Below the pieces are notes generated by a model. The model saw only the letters and a list, made by a program, of their open reading frames with translations. It had not been told where the DNA came from and ran no database searches. Made by a program: the position numbers and the translations under genes. Below, in pieces: positions 17,984 through 26,945 of a DNA stretch of 64,000 bases (within the stretch, counting starts at the first letter, position 1; each line of letters opens with the position of its first letter). This DNA comes from Salegentibacter tibetensis (GTDB lineage Bacteria > Bacteroidota > Bacteroidia > Flavobacteriales > Flavobacteriaceae): positions 121,952-185,951 of the forward strand of contig NZ_JAIQZA010000003.1 in the NCBI RefSeq assembly GCF_020164485.1. Reading direction: 5' to 3'.

Positions 17984-18058
17984 GGGCGCGTAGCTCAGTT
18001 GGTTCAGAGCACTTGGTTTACACCCAAGGGGTCAGGGGTTCGAATCCCTTCGCGCCCA
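17984..18058 (+). tRNA. tRNA-Val (anticodon TAC), copy 1
   Basis: Full 75-nt cloverleaf: acceptor GGGCGCG/CGCGCCC with discriminator A, D-arm GCTC-AGTTGGTTCA-GAGC, anticodon stem CTTGG/CCAAG with loop TTTACAC (anticodon TAC), T-arm AGGGG-TTCGAAT-CCCTT. CCA is not encoded. A terminator follows at 18069. Confidence 0.97.
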
Positions 18059-18068
18059 CAGAAATTCA

Positions 18069-18098
18069 AAAGGCTTCTATAAAAGGAAGCCTTTTTTT
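18069..18098 (+). terminator. Terminator of tRNA-Val copy 1
   Basis: AAAGGCTTC (18069-18077) pairs with GAAGCCTTT (18086-18094), followed by T's. It starts 11 nt after the tRNA 3' end. Confidence 0.85.
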
Positions 18099-18153
18099 AG
18101 CTTAACGTTCACAACTTTTCAATAAAAAGAAACTAGTTTTTTTGAAATATTAA

Positions 18154-18271
18154 GGGCGCGTAGCTCAGTTAGTTCAGAGCATCCCGATTTGCATCGGGAG
18201 GGTTAGGGATTAGAATCCCAGAATTATAGTCGGACTTTCAAGTATTAGAAAGTCAAATTTATTGAAATTAG
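18154..18271 (+). pseudogene. Degenerate tRNA-Val copy, psi1 (first 118-bp unit)
   Basis: 5' acceptor GGGCGCG and the D-arm are intact. The anticodon arm is a different, self-complementary hairpin (TCCCGAT-TTGC-ATCGGGA) with a non-canonical loop, and the 3' acceptor strand CGCGCCC is missing. In its place is an AT-rich spacer with hairpin GACTTTC/GAAAGTC (18233-18254). It cannot fold as a tRNA. First of three near-identical tandem units. Confidence 0.85.
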
Positions 18272-18389
18272 GGGCGCGTAGCTCAGTTGGTTCAGAGCAT
18301 CCCGATTTTACATCGGGAGTGTCAGGGATTAGAATCTCAGAATTATAGTCGGACTTTCAAGTATTAGAAAGTCAAATTTATTGAAATTA
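18272..18389 (+). pseudogene. Degenerate tRNA-Val copy, psi2 (second 118-bp unit)
   Basis: Same layout as psi1. Here the anticodon arm is TCCCGA-TTTTACA-TCGGGA, keeping part of the Val loop (TTTACA) inside a changed stem. The T-arm is eroded (GGGATTAGAATCTC) and there is no 3' acceptor strand. Same GACTTTC/GAAAGTC spacer. Confidence 0.85.
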
Positions 18390-18506
18390 GGGCGCGTAGC
18401 TCAGTTGGTTCAGAGCATCCCGATTTGCATCGGAAGGGTCAGGGATTAGAATCCCAGAATTATAGTCGGACTTTCAAGTATTAGAAAGTCAAATTTATTG
18501 AAATTA
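18390..18506 (+). pseudogene. Degenerate tRNA-Val copy, psi3 (third unit, 117 bp)
   Basis: Same layout as psi1, with one mismatch in the anticodon hairpin (CCCGATTTGCATCGGAA). No 3' acceptor strand. It runs directly into the intact second tRNA-Val at 18507. Confidence 0.85.
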
Positions 18507-18581
18507 GGGCGCGTAGCTCAGTTGGTTCAGAGCACTTGGTTTACACCCAAGGGGTCAGGGGTTCGAATCCCTTCGCGCCCA
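18507..18581 (+). tRNA. tRNA-Val (anticodon TAC), copy 2
   Basis: The 75-nt sequence is identical in all arms to the copy at 17984: acceptor GGGCGCG/CGCGCCC, anticodon loop TTTACAC, T-loop TTCGAAT. It follows three degenerate copies. No -7 element is obvious in the repeat spacer before it, so it may depend on read-through. Confidence 0.96.
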
Positions 18582-18590
18582 CAAAAACCC

Positions 18591-18618
18591 AAGGTTTCCA
18601 TTTTCGGAAACTTTTTTT
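18591..18618 (+). terminator. Terminator of tRNA-Val copy 2
   Basis: AAGGTTTCC pairs with GGAAACTTT (one G-T pair), loop ATTTTC, then a T run at 18612-18618. Confidence 0.8.
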
Positions 18619-18633
18619 ATATTTAGTAAAATG

Positions 18634-19405
<772 letters not shown>

Positions 19406-19408
<3 letters not shown>

Positions 19409-19499
19409 CTCAGTTAGTTCAGAGCATCCCGATTTTACATCGGGAGGGTCAGGGGTTTCCTGAAGTGAATTCGGGACAGGCTGAATCCCTTCGCACCCA
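19406..19499 (+). pseudogene. Broken tRNA-Val copy psi6
   Basis: Third repeat-unit tRNA remnant, same as psi5. T-loop hairpin insert at 19458-19482. Confidence 0.85.
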
Positions 19500-19545
19500 C
19501 TTTTACTCCCAAATTCCAAAGTTTACCTATTTGAGGGATTTTTTT

Positions 19546-19563
19546 ATGTCGAAATTTTACGTT
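19546..19563 (+). pseudogene. Truncated GIY-YIG gene, copy 3
   Basis: Only MSKFYV (six codons) matches copy 2, then the sequence diverges (GTTGGAAAATC). This is the end of the tandem array, 52 bp before the stop of the convergent monooxygenase gene. Confidence 0.8.
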
Positions 19564-19614
19564 GGAAAATCTACACGTGGAACCCACGCAACCTGTGGAA
19601 ATTTATGCCTTTAT

Positions 19615-20667
19615 TTAAGTAGTAGTTTTCTCCTCTGCTTTAATATAGGTAGCCAGATATTCTGCGTCTTTTTTAATTCCGCCTAAAGTGGCAGAACCCC
19701 GGGTATGTAACCAGGGAAGTCCTATAAAATAAAGACCTTCAATATTACTGATTCCACGATTGTGTTTGGGATAACCGTCTTTAGTAAGTTCCAGACCATC
19801 TATCCAGCTAAAATTTGGTCTGTATCCCGTAGCCCAAACGATATTCTTTAATTCTTCAATTTTACGATTTTCGGTAATAATAATTTCGCCTTTAGCATTT
19901 TTGGTTTTTCCAACAGGAATTACATTATCCCTTTTCAAAATGCCTTTTACATCGGTTCCAATTATTGGTTGTTTGGACTGACTCAACTTTTTTCCCAGCC
20001 AGGTTTTTCGGCTAAAACTTAAAAAACCAATTTTCGTGAACCACCACCACAATGTTTTTCCTAAAATCTCCTGCGGGAGCACATGTACATCGGTAGCGCC
20101 GGAAAAATAAGTAGTTCTATTGGTTTTGGAAATTTCATCGAGAATTTGAAAGCCGGAATCTCCTGCTCCCACGACCATTGCAGGGCCCGCCTTTAATTGC
20201 TCCGGATTTTTATAATAGTTACTATGAATCTGGAAAACTTCATCTGAAATTTTCTTTGAAAAGGAAGGCGTATATGGAATATGAAATGGTCCGGTAGCAA
20301 TAACTACATTTCGGGATTTTATCTCACCACTTTGATGTTTCAGGATAAAAAAATCCTCTTCTTTAGTTACTTGCTCTACCAGGGTATTTAATCTAACATT
20401 TATATCAAATTCAGCTACATAATTTTTAAAATATTCAGCTACATCTTCTTTACTGGGATAATAGCCTTTTTCTGCCGGGAAATCCATCCCGGGTAAATTG
20501 TTGAATTCTGAAGGCGTAAAGAGTTTAAGCGAATCCCAGCGGTTTAACCACGAAGCTCCGACTTCCTTTTCCTTATCAACTATTATATACTCTTTACTCA
20601 TTTTATTGAGGTAATAAGCCATTGAAAGTCCGGCCTGTGCACCACCAACAATTATAAAATCCAGCAT
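19615..20667 (-). CDS. FAD/NAD(P)-dependent flavin monooxygenase-like protein
   Basis: 350 aa of the flavin-containing monooxygenase/CzcO-like class. DFIIVGGAQAGLSMAYYL at residues 3-20 is an FAD Rossmann motif (GGAQAG instead of GxGxxG), DKEKEVGASWLNRWDSLKL is the family's post-FAD segment, and PAMVVGAGDSGFQILDEI the NADPH motif; NIVWATGYRPNFSWI is the family ATG motif. Substrate unknown. ATG at 20667 lies 16 bp after the -7 element at 20684. Convergent with the tRNA/GIY-YIG array. Confidence 0.85.
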   Translation of the reverse strand: MLDFIIVGGAQAGLSMAYYLNKMSKEYIIVDKEKEVGASWLNRWDSLKLFTPSEFNNLPGMDFPAEKGYYPSKEDVAEYFKNYVAEFDINVRLNTLVEQVTKEEDFFILKHQSGEIKSRNVVIATGPFHIPYTPSFSKKISDEVFQIHSNYYKNPEQLKAGPAMVVGAGDSGFQILDEISKTNRTTYFSGATDVHVLPQEILGKTLWWWFTKIGFLSFSRKTWLGKKLSQSKQPIIGTDVKGILKRDNVIPVGKTKNAKGEIIITENRKIEELKNIVWATGYRPNFSWIDGLELTKDGYPKHNRGISNIEGLYFIGLPWLHTRGSATLGGIKKDAEYLATYIKAEEKTTT

Positions 20668-20683
20668 TAAGTTTAATTTTTAT

Positions 20684-20691
20684 CAAAGGTA
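20684..20691 (-). promoter_or_regulatory. -7 element of the monooxygenase promoter
   Basis: Minus strand TACCTTTG, perfect TAnnTTTG match. Confidence 0.6.
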
Positions 20692-20761
20692 GGCTTTAAT
20701 TTCTGCCCGTTTAATCCTGCAAAAAGATACAGAATTGCTAATTTTATATGAAATTAAGCTT

Positions 20762-21535
20762 ATGGAAAGAAAGATAAAACCTTATGTACTGGCCGAAACC
20801 AATTGGAAACACGTTAAAGATGAAGAGTTTACTATAGCAGTTTTACCCTGGGGCGCTACCGAAGCGCACAATTACCATTTGCCTTATGCTACCGATAATA
20901 TTCTTGCGGAAGAAGTAGCCATAAGCTCGGCAGGAAAGGCCTGGGAAAAGAATGCAAAAGCAGTGGTATTACCAACTATCCCGTTTGGAGTTAATACCGG
21001 ACAAATGGATGTGAAACTCTGTATGAACCTTAATCCCAGTACCCAATATGCCATTTTAAAGGATGTTGCACAGGTTTTACAGAAGCATAAAATTAACAAA
21101 CTGGTCATCTTAAACGCGCACGGCGGAAATAATTTTAAGCAGATGATCAGGGAGTTAAGTCTTGAATTTCCGGATATCTTTGCCTGTTCCGTAAACTGGT
21201 GGCAAACAACTGATGCAAAACCTTATTTTAACGAACCCGGAGACCACGCAGGGGAACTGGAAACCGCAGCAGTGATGCACTTAAGGCCGGAGTTAGTCCT
21301 GCCTTTAGAAGAAGCCGGAGACGGCAAAGCCAAAACTTTTAAAATTAAAGCTTTTAAAGAAGGTTGGGCCAGTACGCAAAGGGAATGGACACAGGTTACC
21401 GCAGATACCGGAGTTGGAAATCCTAAAGCAGCAACTGCTGAAAAAGGCAAAATTTTCTTTGAACAAGCCACCGATATGATCGCCGATTTCTTCGTAGAAT
21501 TACACTCGGCCGATCTTAAAGACATGTATCATTAA
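20762..21535 (+). CDS. Creatininase family amidohydrolase
   Basis: 257 aa metal-dependent amidohydrolase of the creatininase/FAPy-deformylase superfamily. Metal and active-site motifs: LPWGATEAHNYHLPYATDN (Glu, His, Asp), LNAHGGNNF and EPGDHAGELETAAVMHL (His, Glu). The frame is open to a TTG at 20735, but a near-consensus -7 (TAATTTTA, 20739-20746) overlaps that region, so the ATG at 20762 is preferred. First gene of a likely operon with lrgA and lrgB (14-bp gap). Substrate not predictable; many bacterial members act on other cyclic amides. Confidence 0.87.
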   Translation: MERKIKPYVLAETNWKHVKDEEFTIAVLPWGATEAHNYHLPYATDNILAEEVAISSAGKAWEKNAKAVVLPTIPFGVNTGQMDVKLCMNLNPSTQYAILKDVAQVLQKHKINKLVILNAHGGNNFKQMIRELSLEFPDIFACSVNWWQTTDAKPYFNEPGDHAGELETAAVMHLRPELVLPLEEAGDGKAKTFKIKAFKEGWASTQREWTQVTADTGVGNPKAATAEKGKIFFEQATDMIADFFVELHSADLKDMYH

Positions 21536-21549
21536 CTTCTGAAAAACCC

Positions 21550-21882
21550 ATGCTTAAAGCTTTAGCTTATATTTTTGGATTTTTACTTTTAGGTGAGTTA
21601 ATCACCTATTTTTTTGAGCTCCCAATTGCCGGAAATATTCTGGGAATGTTCCTTATTTTCCTGGCTTTACGGCTTAAAATTGTAAATCTTGAAGATGTAA
21701 AACCTGCTTCAGATAAGTTAATAAAATACCTGGTCTTGTTCTTTATTCCTTACGGTGTGGGCCTAATGGTTTATTTTAAAATCATCGCCGATTATTGGCT
21801 GCCTATTTCAATAGCAGTTATCGCCAGTACCATCATCACGCTCTATGTTTCAGCAATTATTATTGAAAAATTCGGGAAGTAA
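21550..21882 (+). CDS. lrgA: CidA/LrgA family membrane protein
   Basis: 110 aa, four membrane helices (about residues 2-20, 28-43, 61-80, 85-105), with the holin-like CidA/LrgA fold and typical PIAGNILGMFLIFLALRL. In other bacteria the LrgAB pair is linked to autolysis control or to pyruvate/glycolate transport; which applies here is unknown. Its stop overlaps the lrgB start by 1 bp (TAATG). Confidence 0.88.
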   Translation: MLKALAYIFGFLLLGELITYFFELPIAGNILGMFLIFLALRLKIVNLEDVKPASDKLIKYLVLFFIPYGVGLMVYFKIIADYWLPISIAVIASTIITLYVSAIIIEKFGK

Positions 21883-22586
21883 TGCAGGATTTTTTTCAAT
21901 TACCGGTATTTGGGGTTTTTATAAGTATAGTTGCTTTTGCAGGTGCACGTGAGCTTCGGAAGAAATATAATTACATATTGCTGAACCCGGTGCTGGTAGC
22001 TATTGTATCTATAATTTCCTTTTTACTAATTTTCAATATCGCTTTTGAAGATTACAACCGGGGTGGGAAATTTATAAGTTTCTTTTTGGGGCCATCTGTG
22101 GTTGCTTTGGGCGTTTTCTTTTATGAGAAATATGAAGAAGTAAAACAGAATTTAAAAGTGTTCTTACTTTCGGTAGCCGCGGGTGGAGTAACCGGGATTT
22201 TAATGGTAATCATTTTTCTCCTACTTTTTAAAGTTCCTGATTTTATTATTGAATCGCTCGCAGCAAAATCGGTTACCACACCTATCGCTATTGAAATCAC
22301 CAAACTCACCGGTGGAATTCCGGAAATTACTGCAGGAATTGTAATAGCAGTTGGAATATTCGGGAACGCTTTTGGACCTTTTATTCTAAAGAAATTGGGT
22401 ATAAAAAGCAAAGTGGCTATTGGTACGGCGTTGGGTACAGCCGCCCACGGAATTGGTACTGCCCGGGCTTTTGAAGAAAGTAAGCTGGCCGGAGTTTACA
22501 GTGGACTCGCAATGTGTGTCAACGGAATTATTACCGCACTTATCACTCCGTATTTGCTTCAGCTATTTTTTGGGCTTTTCTCCTGA
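21882..22586 (+). CDS. lrgB: LrgB family membrane protein
   Basis: 234 aa, about six to seven membrane segments. Family signatures SVTTPIAIEITKLTGGIPEI and GTALGTAAHGIGTARAFE are clear. Partner of LrgA. Its last 24 bp overlap the 3' end of the convergent antiporter gene (22563). Confidence 0.92.
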   Translation: MQDFFQLPVFGVFISIVAFAGARELRKKYNYILLNPVLVAIVSIISFLLIFNIAFEDYNRGGKFISFFLGPSVVALGVFFYEKYEEVKQNLKVFLLSVAAGGVTGILMVIIFLLLFKVPDFIIESLAAKSVTTPIAIEITKLTGGIPEITAGIVIAVGIFGNAFGPFILKKLGIKSKVAIGTALGTAAHGIGTARAFEESKLAGVYSGLAMCVNGIITALITPYLLQLFFGLFS

Positions 22587-23828
22587 CTCGTTTCGTTTTG
22601 TTCTCCGCTTAAAATATTCAATAATTGAAGGTGCGGTAAATCCGTGAACTACTATAGATATTAAAATAATATAAGCAGTAATCGAGTATAATTCATTTTT
22701 ATGTTCAAAGCCTTCAAATTGAACAAAAGCCCAGGCAAGGTAAAATACTGAACCAATTCCCTTAATTCCAAGGAAACTAATGGCAAGTTTATTTTTAAAA
22801 CTGTCTTTTATTCCTGCCATACTTATAATTCCCGCCAGTGGTCTTATAATTAAAACAAAGGCAAAAGCGAACACAATGCCGCGCCAGTCGGTAAGACTTA
22901 GCACTCCGTTTATAATAGAACCTCCAAAAAGAATGATCCAAACCACAAGCAGAATTCGCTCAATTTCGTGCACAAAATCGTGCATTTTGGTTTTATAATC
23001 TCCACTAACTTTTTCGTAATGGCGAAGGCTTAATCCGGTAAAGAAAACAGCAAGAAAACCGTAACCGTGTAGGAGTTCTGTAGCACCGTAACTAAATAAA
23101 GTTAGGGATAATGCAAGGAAACCATCAAAAGTTTTAATGCCGGCGTATTTGTGTACTTTGTCCAGAATAAAACCAATAGCATTTCCAATCGCAAAACCTG
23201 CTATAGTTCCTATTATAATTTTTAAAAAGAACTTATCCAGCATCCAATCGGTGAAATCAAAAGCGGCCCAACCTCCGGCTTGTGCTACCAATACCGCCAT
23301 ATAGGTGAAAGGGAATGCCAGGCCGTCGTTTAAGCCGGCTTCTCCGGTAAGTGCAAATCTAATTTTTCCTTTATGTTCTTTTTCCCTTTCAGGATCATCA
23401 AGTTGAGTTTCAGAAGCTAAAACAGGGTCTGTGGGAGCAAGGATGGCAGCAAGTAAAAGCGAGGAAGGGACACTAAAGAAAAGAAAATTTTTACCCAGGA
23501 AATAGGCTGAAGCCATGCAAAGTGGCATCGTTAGAAAAACAAGTAAAAGAGGCCTCTTCCAGGCCTTAAGACTGTAATTTTCACCAATTTTTAAGCCGGC
23601 GCCCATCAGGGATATAATCACGATCATCTCAGAAAAATACATAAGGCCCTCATCAGCCCATAGGGGGTCTGGCCATCCAATAGGCAATCCAAATCCTACC
23701 AAAAGAAAACCAATTAGTAAAAGAATTATAGGGCCGCTGATTTTTATTTTGTTGGAAATGGAAGGTAGCCAGGCCATGATGAGGGTGGTGAAACCAATTC
23801 CAGCTAAGATCCAGTAGTGTTCTTTCAT
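22563..23828 (-). CDS. Cation/proton antiporter (CPA family)
   Basis: About 421 aa polytopic membrane protein, 11-12 helices, Na+/H+ exchanger domain. Key segments: ISLMGAGLKIGENYSLKAWK, LLAAILAPTDPVLASE (conserved TDPV), LTGEAGLNDGLAFPFTYM (the Asn-Asp pair expected to bind the ion) and SFLGIKGIGSVFYLAWA. Its Lys-rich C-terminus (FKRRTKRNESGEKPKK) is encoded in the overlap with lrgB. The frame extends to 23888 but MKEHYWILAGIGF (ATG at 23828) is a natural start. Ion specificity not readable. Confidence 0.9.
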   Translation of the reverse strand: MKEHYWILAGIGFTTLIMAWLPSISNKIKISGPIILLLIGFLLVGFGLPIGWPDPLWADEGLMYFSEMIVIISLMGAGLKIGENYSLKAWKRPLLLVFLTMPLCMASAYFLGKNFLFFSVPSSLLLAAILAPTDPVLASETQLDDPEREKEHKGKIRFALTGEAGLNDGLAFPFTYMAVLVAQAGGWAAFDFTDWMLDKFFLKIIIGTIAGFAIGNAIGFILDKVHKYAGIKTFDGFLALSLTLFSYGATELLHGYGFLAVFFTGLSLRHYEKVSGDYKTKMHDFVHEIERILLVVWIILFGGSIINGVLSLTDWRGIVFAFAFVLIIRPLAGIISMAGIKDSFKNKLAISFLGIKGIGSVFYLAWAFVQFEGFEHKNELYSITAYIILISIVVHGFTAPSIIEYFKRRTKRNESGEKPKK

Positions 23829-23937
23829 ACAATTATAAAAATAGGAGATTTTAATTGATCCTGTATGATCCTCTCTAAACTTTTGCAAAAGTCTAACAAG
23901 TCAGGGGAAATATATTTTATATTATTAGTTAACCAAC

Positions 23938-23980
23938 TGATATTTATCATATTAAAATATTCTTTTACGGTCTAAATTTG
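23938..23980 (+). promoter_or_regulatory. Crp/Fnr-like box plus -7 element, promoter of the ppsA cluster
   Basis: TGAT-ATTT-ATCA at 23938-23949 and TAAATTTG (-7) at 23973-23980. The box starts exactly 35 bp before the -7, so its centre is near -42, the class II activator position. The same pair with the same spacing recurs at 26881 and 27424. Confidence 0.7.
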
Positions 23981-24003
23981 AGAGACTAACCAAAGACCGT
24001 AAA
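23964..24003 (+). promoter_or_regulatory. Inverted repeat flanking the -7 element
   Basis: TTTACGGTCT (23964-23973) and AGACCGTAAA (23994-24003) are perfect 10-bp inverted arms. The left arm touches the -7, the right arm ends 2 nt before the ATG at 24006. Could be a repressor operator or a leader hairpin hiding the start codon. Confidence 0.6.
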
Positions 24004-24005
24004 GC

Positions 24006-24392
24006 ATGGATACTTCTTTGTTTCTCGCTAAATTCTGGGGCTGGTACCTTTTGATTTTCTTTTTTGTACTTAGTTTTAATCCCAGAAGAATACAACAGAT
24101 TTTTGAAGATCTGAAAGATCATAAATTTCTGATTTTGGCCGCCTTTGCCGCAATCATTATAGGTTTACTTAATATTCTCTTTCACAATATCTGGGAACTG
24201 GGCTGGGAATTTATAATAACCGCCCTGGGTTGGACCTCCCTCTTTGTAGGCCTTGGACTCTTTGTTTTCCCTGACCCTACCACCAAAAAACTTACCGTAC
24301 TTAACCTCAAATTTGTACAGGTTATTTACGTGCTGCTATTCCTTTTGGGAATTTTCCTACTGAATATGGGTTATCAACTCGTGTTATACTAA
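24006..24392 (+). CDS. Hypothetical membrane protein in the ppsA operon
   Basis: 128 aa, not recognised as a named family. Four predicted membrane helices: about 5-22, 42-60 (FLILAAFAAIIIGLLNILF), 68-88 and 105-125. No catalytic motif seen. Only 11 bp separate it from ppsA, so the two are co-transcribed from the 23938 promoter. It may be a small accessory membrane protein, but nothing in the sequence supports a specific role. Confidence 0.8.
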   Translation: MDTSLFLAKFWGWYLLIFFFVLSFNPRRIQQIFEDLKDHKFLILAAFAAIIIGLLNILFHNIWELGWEFIITALGWTSLFVGLGLFVFPDPTTKKLTVLNLKFVQVIYVLLFLLGIFLLNMGYQLVLY

Positions 24393-24403
24393 AATATAAG
24401 ATT

Positions 24404-26770
24404 ATGAAATTCATTAAAAAATTTAGGGAACTCTCTATAAAGGACGTGGCTGAGGTAGGCGGGAAAAATGCATCCCTTGGCGAAATGTACAACGAATTAT
24501 CTTCTGAAGGTGTTTTGGTGCCAGATGGATTTGCGACTACTTCAGAGGCTTTCTGGATTTTTATAAAGTCGAATAATATTGAGGAAAAAATAAAAAGCCT
24601 GTTAAAAAACCTGGACCGGGATAATTTTGAAAACTTAAGTAGGATTGGTGCTGAAGCCAGGGAATTAATTTTGACAGGAAGTTTTTCTGAGGATTTTTCC
24701 GAAGAAATAATTACAGCCTACAGGGATCTGGGAGAAGAGGGAGATATACAGGTTGCGGTAAGAAGCAGCGCCACTGCTGAGGATTTGCCCAACGCGAGCT
24801 TTGCCGGCCAGCACGACACTTTTCTAAATATTAAGGGGTCTGAAGCTTTGCTTAATGCGGTTAAGAATTGTTTTGCTTCCCTTTATACCAATAGGGCCAT
24901 AAAATACCGGGAAGACCAGGGATTTCTACATCACGAAGTCGCGCTCTCTGTGGGGGTTCAAAAAATGGTGCGTTCGGATATTAGTTGCTCCGGAATTGGT
25001 TTCAGCCTGGAACCCGAATCGGGTTTTAAGAATATTATTCATTTATCTGGAGTTTGGGGATTGGGTGAAAATATTGTGCAGGGGCTGGTAAACCCAGATG
25101 AATTTGATGTTTTTAAACCAACTATTGATAAAGCTGAAAATCCCATTATTCAGAAAAAGCTGGGACATAAGGAACTTTCTATGGTTTACGCCGAATCTAG
25201 TGGCCATTCTTCAACTGTGAATATTGAAACTCCGCTCGAGAAACAGGATAGTTTTGTTTTGAGTGAGGAGGAAGTGATTAAGCTTTCCCGATGGATTTTA
25301 GTCATCGAAAAGCATTATAAGCGTCCCATGGATGTGGAGTGGGCAAAAGACGGGTTAACCAACGAGCTTTTTATAACCCAAGCCCGGCCCGAAACAGTAC
25401 ATAAGGATGGGGATAAACGATTTTATGTGGAATTTCAACTCAAAGAAAAAGGTGAAATTTTAACCAGCGGAAGCGCTATTGGCTCCAGCATCGCAACCGG
25501 GAAAGCCCGGTTCTTAAAATCGCCGGAGGAAGGCCATAAATTAAATCCCGGTGAAATCTTAATCACCAATAACACCAGTCCGGATTGGGATCCTGTACTA
25601 AAATTAGTAGCAGCGGTGGTAACCGAAAGAGGGGGGCGAACAAGTCACGCGGCAATTGTGGCCCGGGAGCTTGGGGTTCCGGCAATTGTGGGAACAAATG
25701 ATGCTACTGAAAAAATTAAGGATGGCGAAATGATTACCGTTTCCTGCGAGGGGAAGACCGGTTTTGTATATAAAGGCGCGCTGGAATTTGATCAAAAAGA
25801 GATTGATTTTGGAAAGATTTCCCTGCCAAAAACCGAAGCTAAATTTATACTATCAGATCCGGACAGGGCTTTTCAGCTTTCTTTTTATCCAAATAATGGG
25901 GTTGGCTTATTGAGAATGGAATTCATCATTACCCATAAGGTGAAAATCCACCCTATGGCTTTAGTGAAATTTAAAGAGGTCAAAGAAGATGGAGCTAAAA
26001 AAATCATTGAAGAATTGACCTGGCAATATAAAGATAAACGCGACTTTTTTGTAGAAGAATTATCCCGGGGAATTGCAGTAATGGCTGCTGCTTTTTATCC
26101 TAAAGAAGTGATTGTAAGACTCAGTGATTTTAAGAGTAACGAGTACGCTAATTTAATCGGAGGTCGACAATTTGAGCCTTTGGAAGAAAATCCTATGCTG
26201 GGTTTTAGAGGTGCAGCACGTTATTATCATCCCAATTATAAAGAGGCTTTTGAGCTGGAATGCAAAGCCATAAAAAGGGTTCGGGACGAAATGGGCCTTG
26301 AGAATTTAAAAGTGATGGTCCCTTTTTGCAGGACTATAACTGAAGCGAAAAGTGTAATTGATTTAATGAAAGAATTTGGCCTGGTACGTGGAAAAAAATC
26401 CCTTGAAATTTACATGATGGTTGAAATTCCCTCCAACGTAATTCTCCTGGAGGAATTTGCTGAATTCTTCGACGGATTTTCCATTGGCTCTAACGACCTC
26501 ACCCAACTTACTCTTGGAATTGACCGCGATTCAGAATTAATGGCGGGTGTGTTTGATGAAAATAACGCTGCTGCAAAAGAGATGATCGCAACATCAATTC
26601 AAAAAGCCAGGAAAGTTGGAAAAAAAATAGGACTTTGCGGGCAGGCACCCAGTGATTTCCCTGAATTCGCTTCTTTTCTTGTAGATGAAAAAATAAGCAG
26701 TATTTCCTTTAATCCCGATGCGCTTGTAAAAGGAATAGAAAATATCAATAAGGCAGAGGTCGTACGGTAA
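24404..26770 (+). CDS. ppsA: Phosphoenolpyruvate synthase
   Basis: 788 aa, the standard PpsA length. Converts pyruvate + ATP to PEP + AMP + Pi for gluconeogenesis. The N-terminal ATP-grasp domain has VGGKNASLGEMY and AVRSSATAEDLPNASFAGQ; the swivelling domain has the phosphorylated His in GGRTSHAAIVARELG; the C-terminal PEP/pyruvate domain has RLSDFKSNEYANLIGG, ENPMLGFRGAARY, MVEIPSNV and SIGSNDLTQLTLGIDRD. Context (HPF-like gene, shared Crp/Fnr-like boxes) suggests it serves starvation or low-oxygen conditions. Confidence 0.96.
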   Translation: MKFIKKFRELSIKDVAEVGGKNASLGEMYNELSSEGVLVPDGFATTSEAFWIFIKSNNIEEKIKSLLKNLDRDNFENLSRIGAEARELILTGSFSEDFSEEIITAYRDLGEEGDIQVAVRSSATAEDLPNASFAGQHDTFLNIKGSEALLNAVKNCFASLYTNRAIKYREDQGFLHHEVALSVGVQKMVRSDISCSGIGFSLEPESGFKNIIHLSGVWGLGENIVQGLVNPDEFDVFKPTIDKAENPIIQKKLGHKELSMVYAESSGHSSTVNIETPLEKQDSFVLSEEEVIKLSRWILVIEKHYKRPMDVEWAKDGLTNELFITQARPETVHKDGDKRFYVEFQLKEKGEILTSGSAIGSSIATGKARFLKSPEEGHKLNPGEILITNNTSPDWDPVLKLVAAVVTERGGRTSHAAIVARELGVPAIVGTNDATEKIKDGEMITVSCEGKTGFVYKGALEFDQKEIDFGKISLPKTEAKFILSDPDRAFQLSFYPNNGVGLLRMEFIITHKVKIHPMALVKFKEVKEDGAKKIIEELTWQYKDKRDFFVEELSRGIAVMAAAFYPKEVIVRLSDFKSNEYANLIGGRQFEPLEENPMLGFRGAARYYHPNYKEAFELECKAIKRVRDEMGLENLKVMVPFCRTITEAKSVIDLMKEFGLVRGKKSLEIYMMVEIPSNVILLEEFAEFFDGFSIGSNDLTQLTLGIDRDSELMAGVFDENNAAAKEMIATSIQKARKVGKKIGLCGQAPSDFPEFASFLVDEKISSISFNPDALVKGIENINKAEVVR

Positions 26771-26880
26771 AAACTACGCAATGTTATAAAATCTGCATGC
26801 TATTTCTGTTGAAATCCTTTCTAAATTTTAAATAGATGTCATTCCAGGTATTATGATGGCGAATTAATCTTATTTGATAT

Positions 26881-26923
26881 TGACGGAAATCATACTTTTT
26901 TTGTTTGATTTGGCTTAATTTCA
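26881..26923 (+). promoter_or_regulatory. Crp/Fnr-like box plus probable -7, upstream of the gene at 26946
   Basis: TGAC-GGAA-ATCA at 26881-26892, followed after the same 35-bp offset by TAATTTCA (26916-26923), a weak match to TAnnTTTG. The weak -7 fits a promoter dependent on an activator. Confidence 0.6.
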
Positions 26924-26945
26924 ATAGGTCATAAAACATTTAATT

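Noticed and set aside
18154..18506. Three additional functional tRNA genes
   Set aside because: No 3' acceptor strand, non-canonical anticodon loops and eroded T-arms; only the copies at 17984 and 18507 fold fully.
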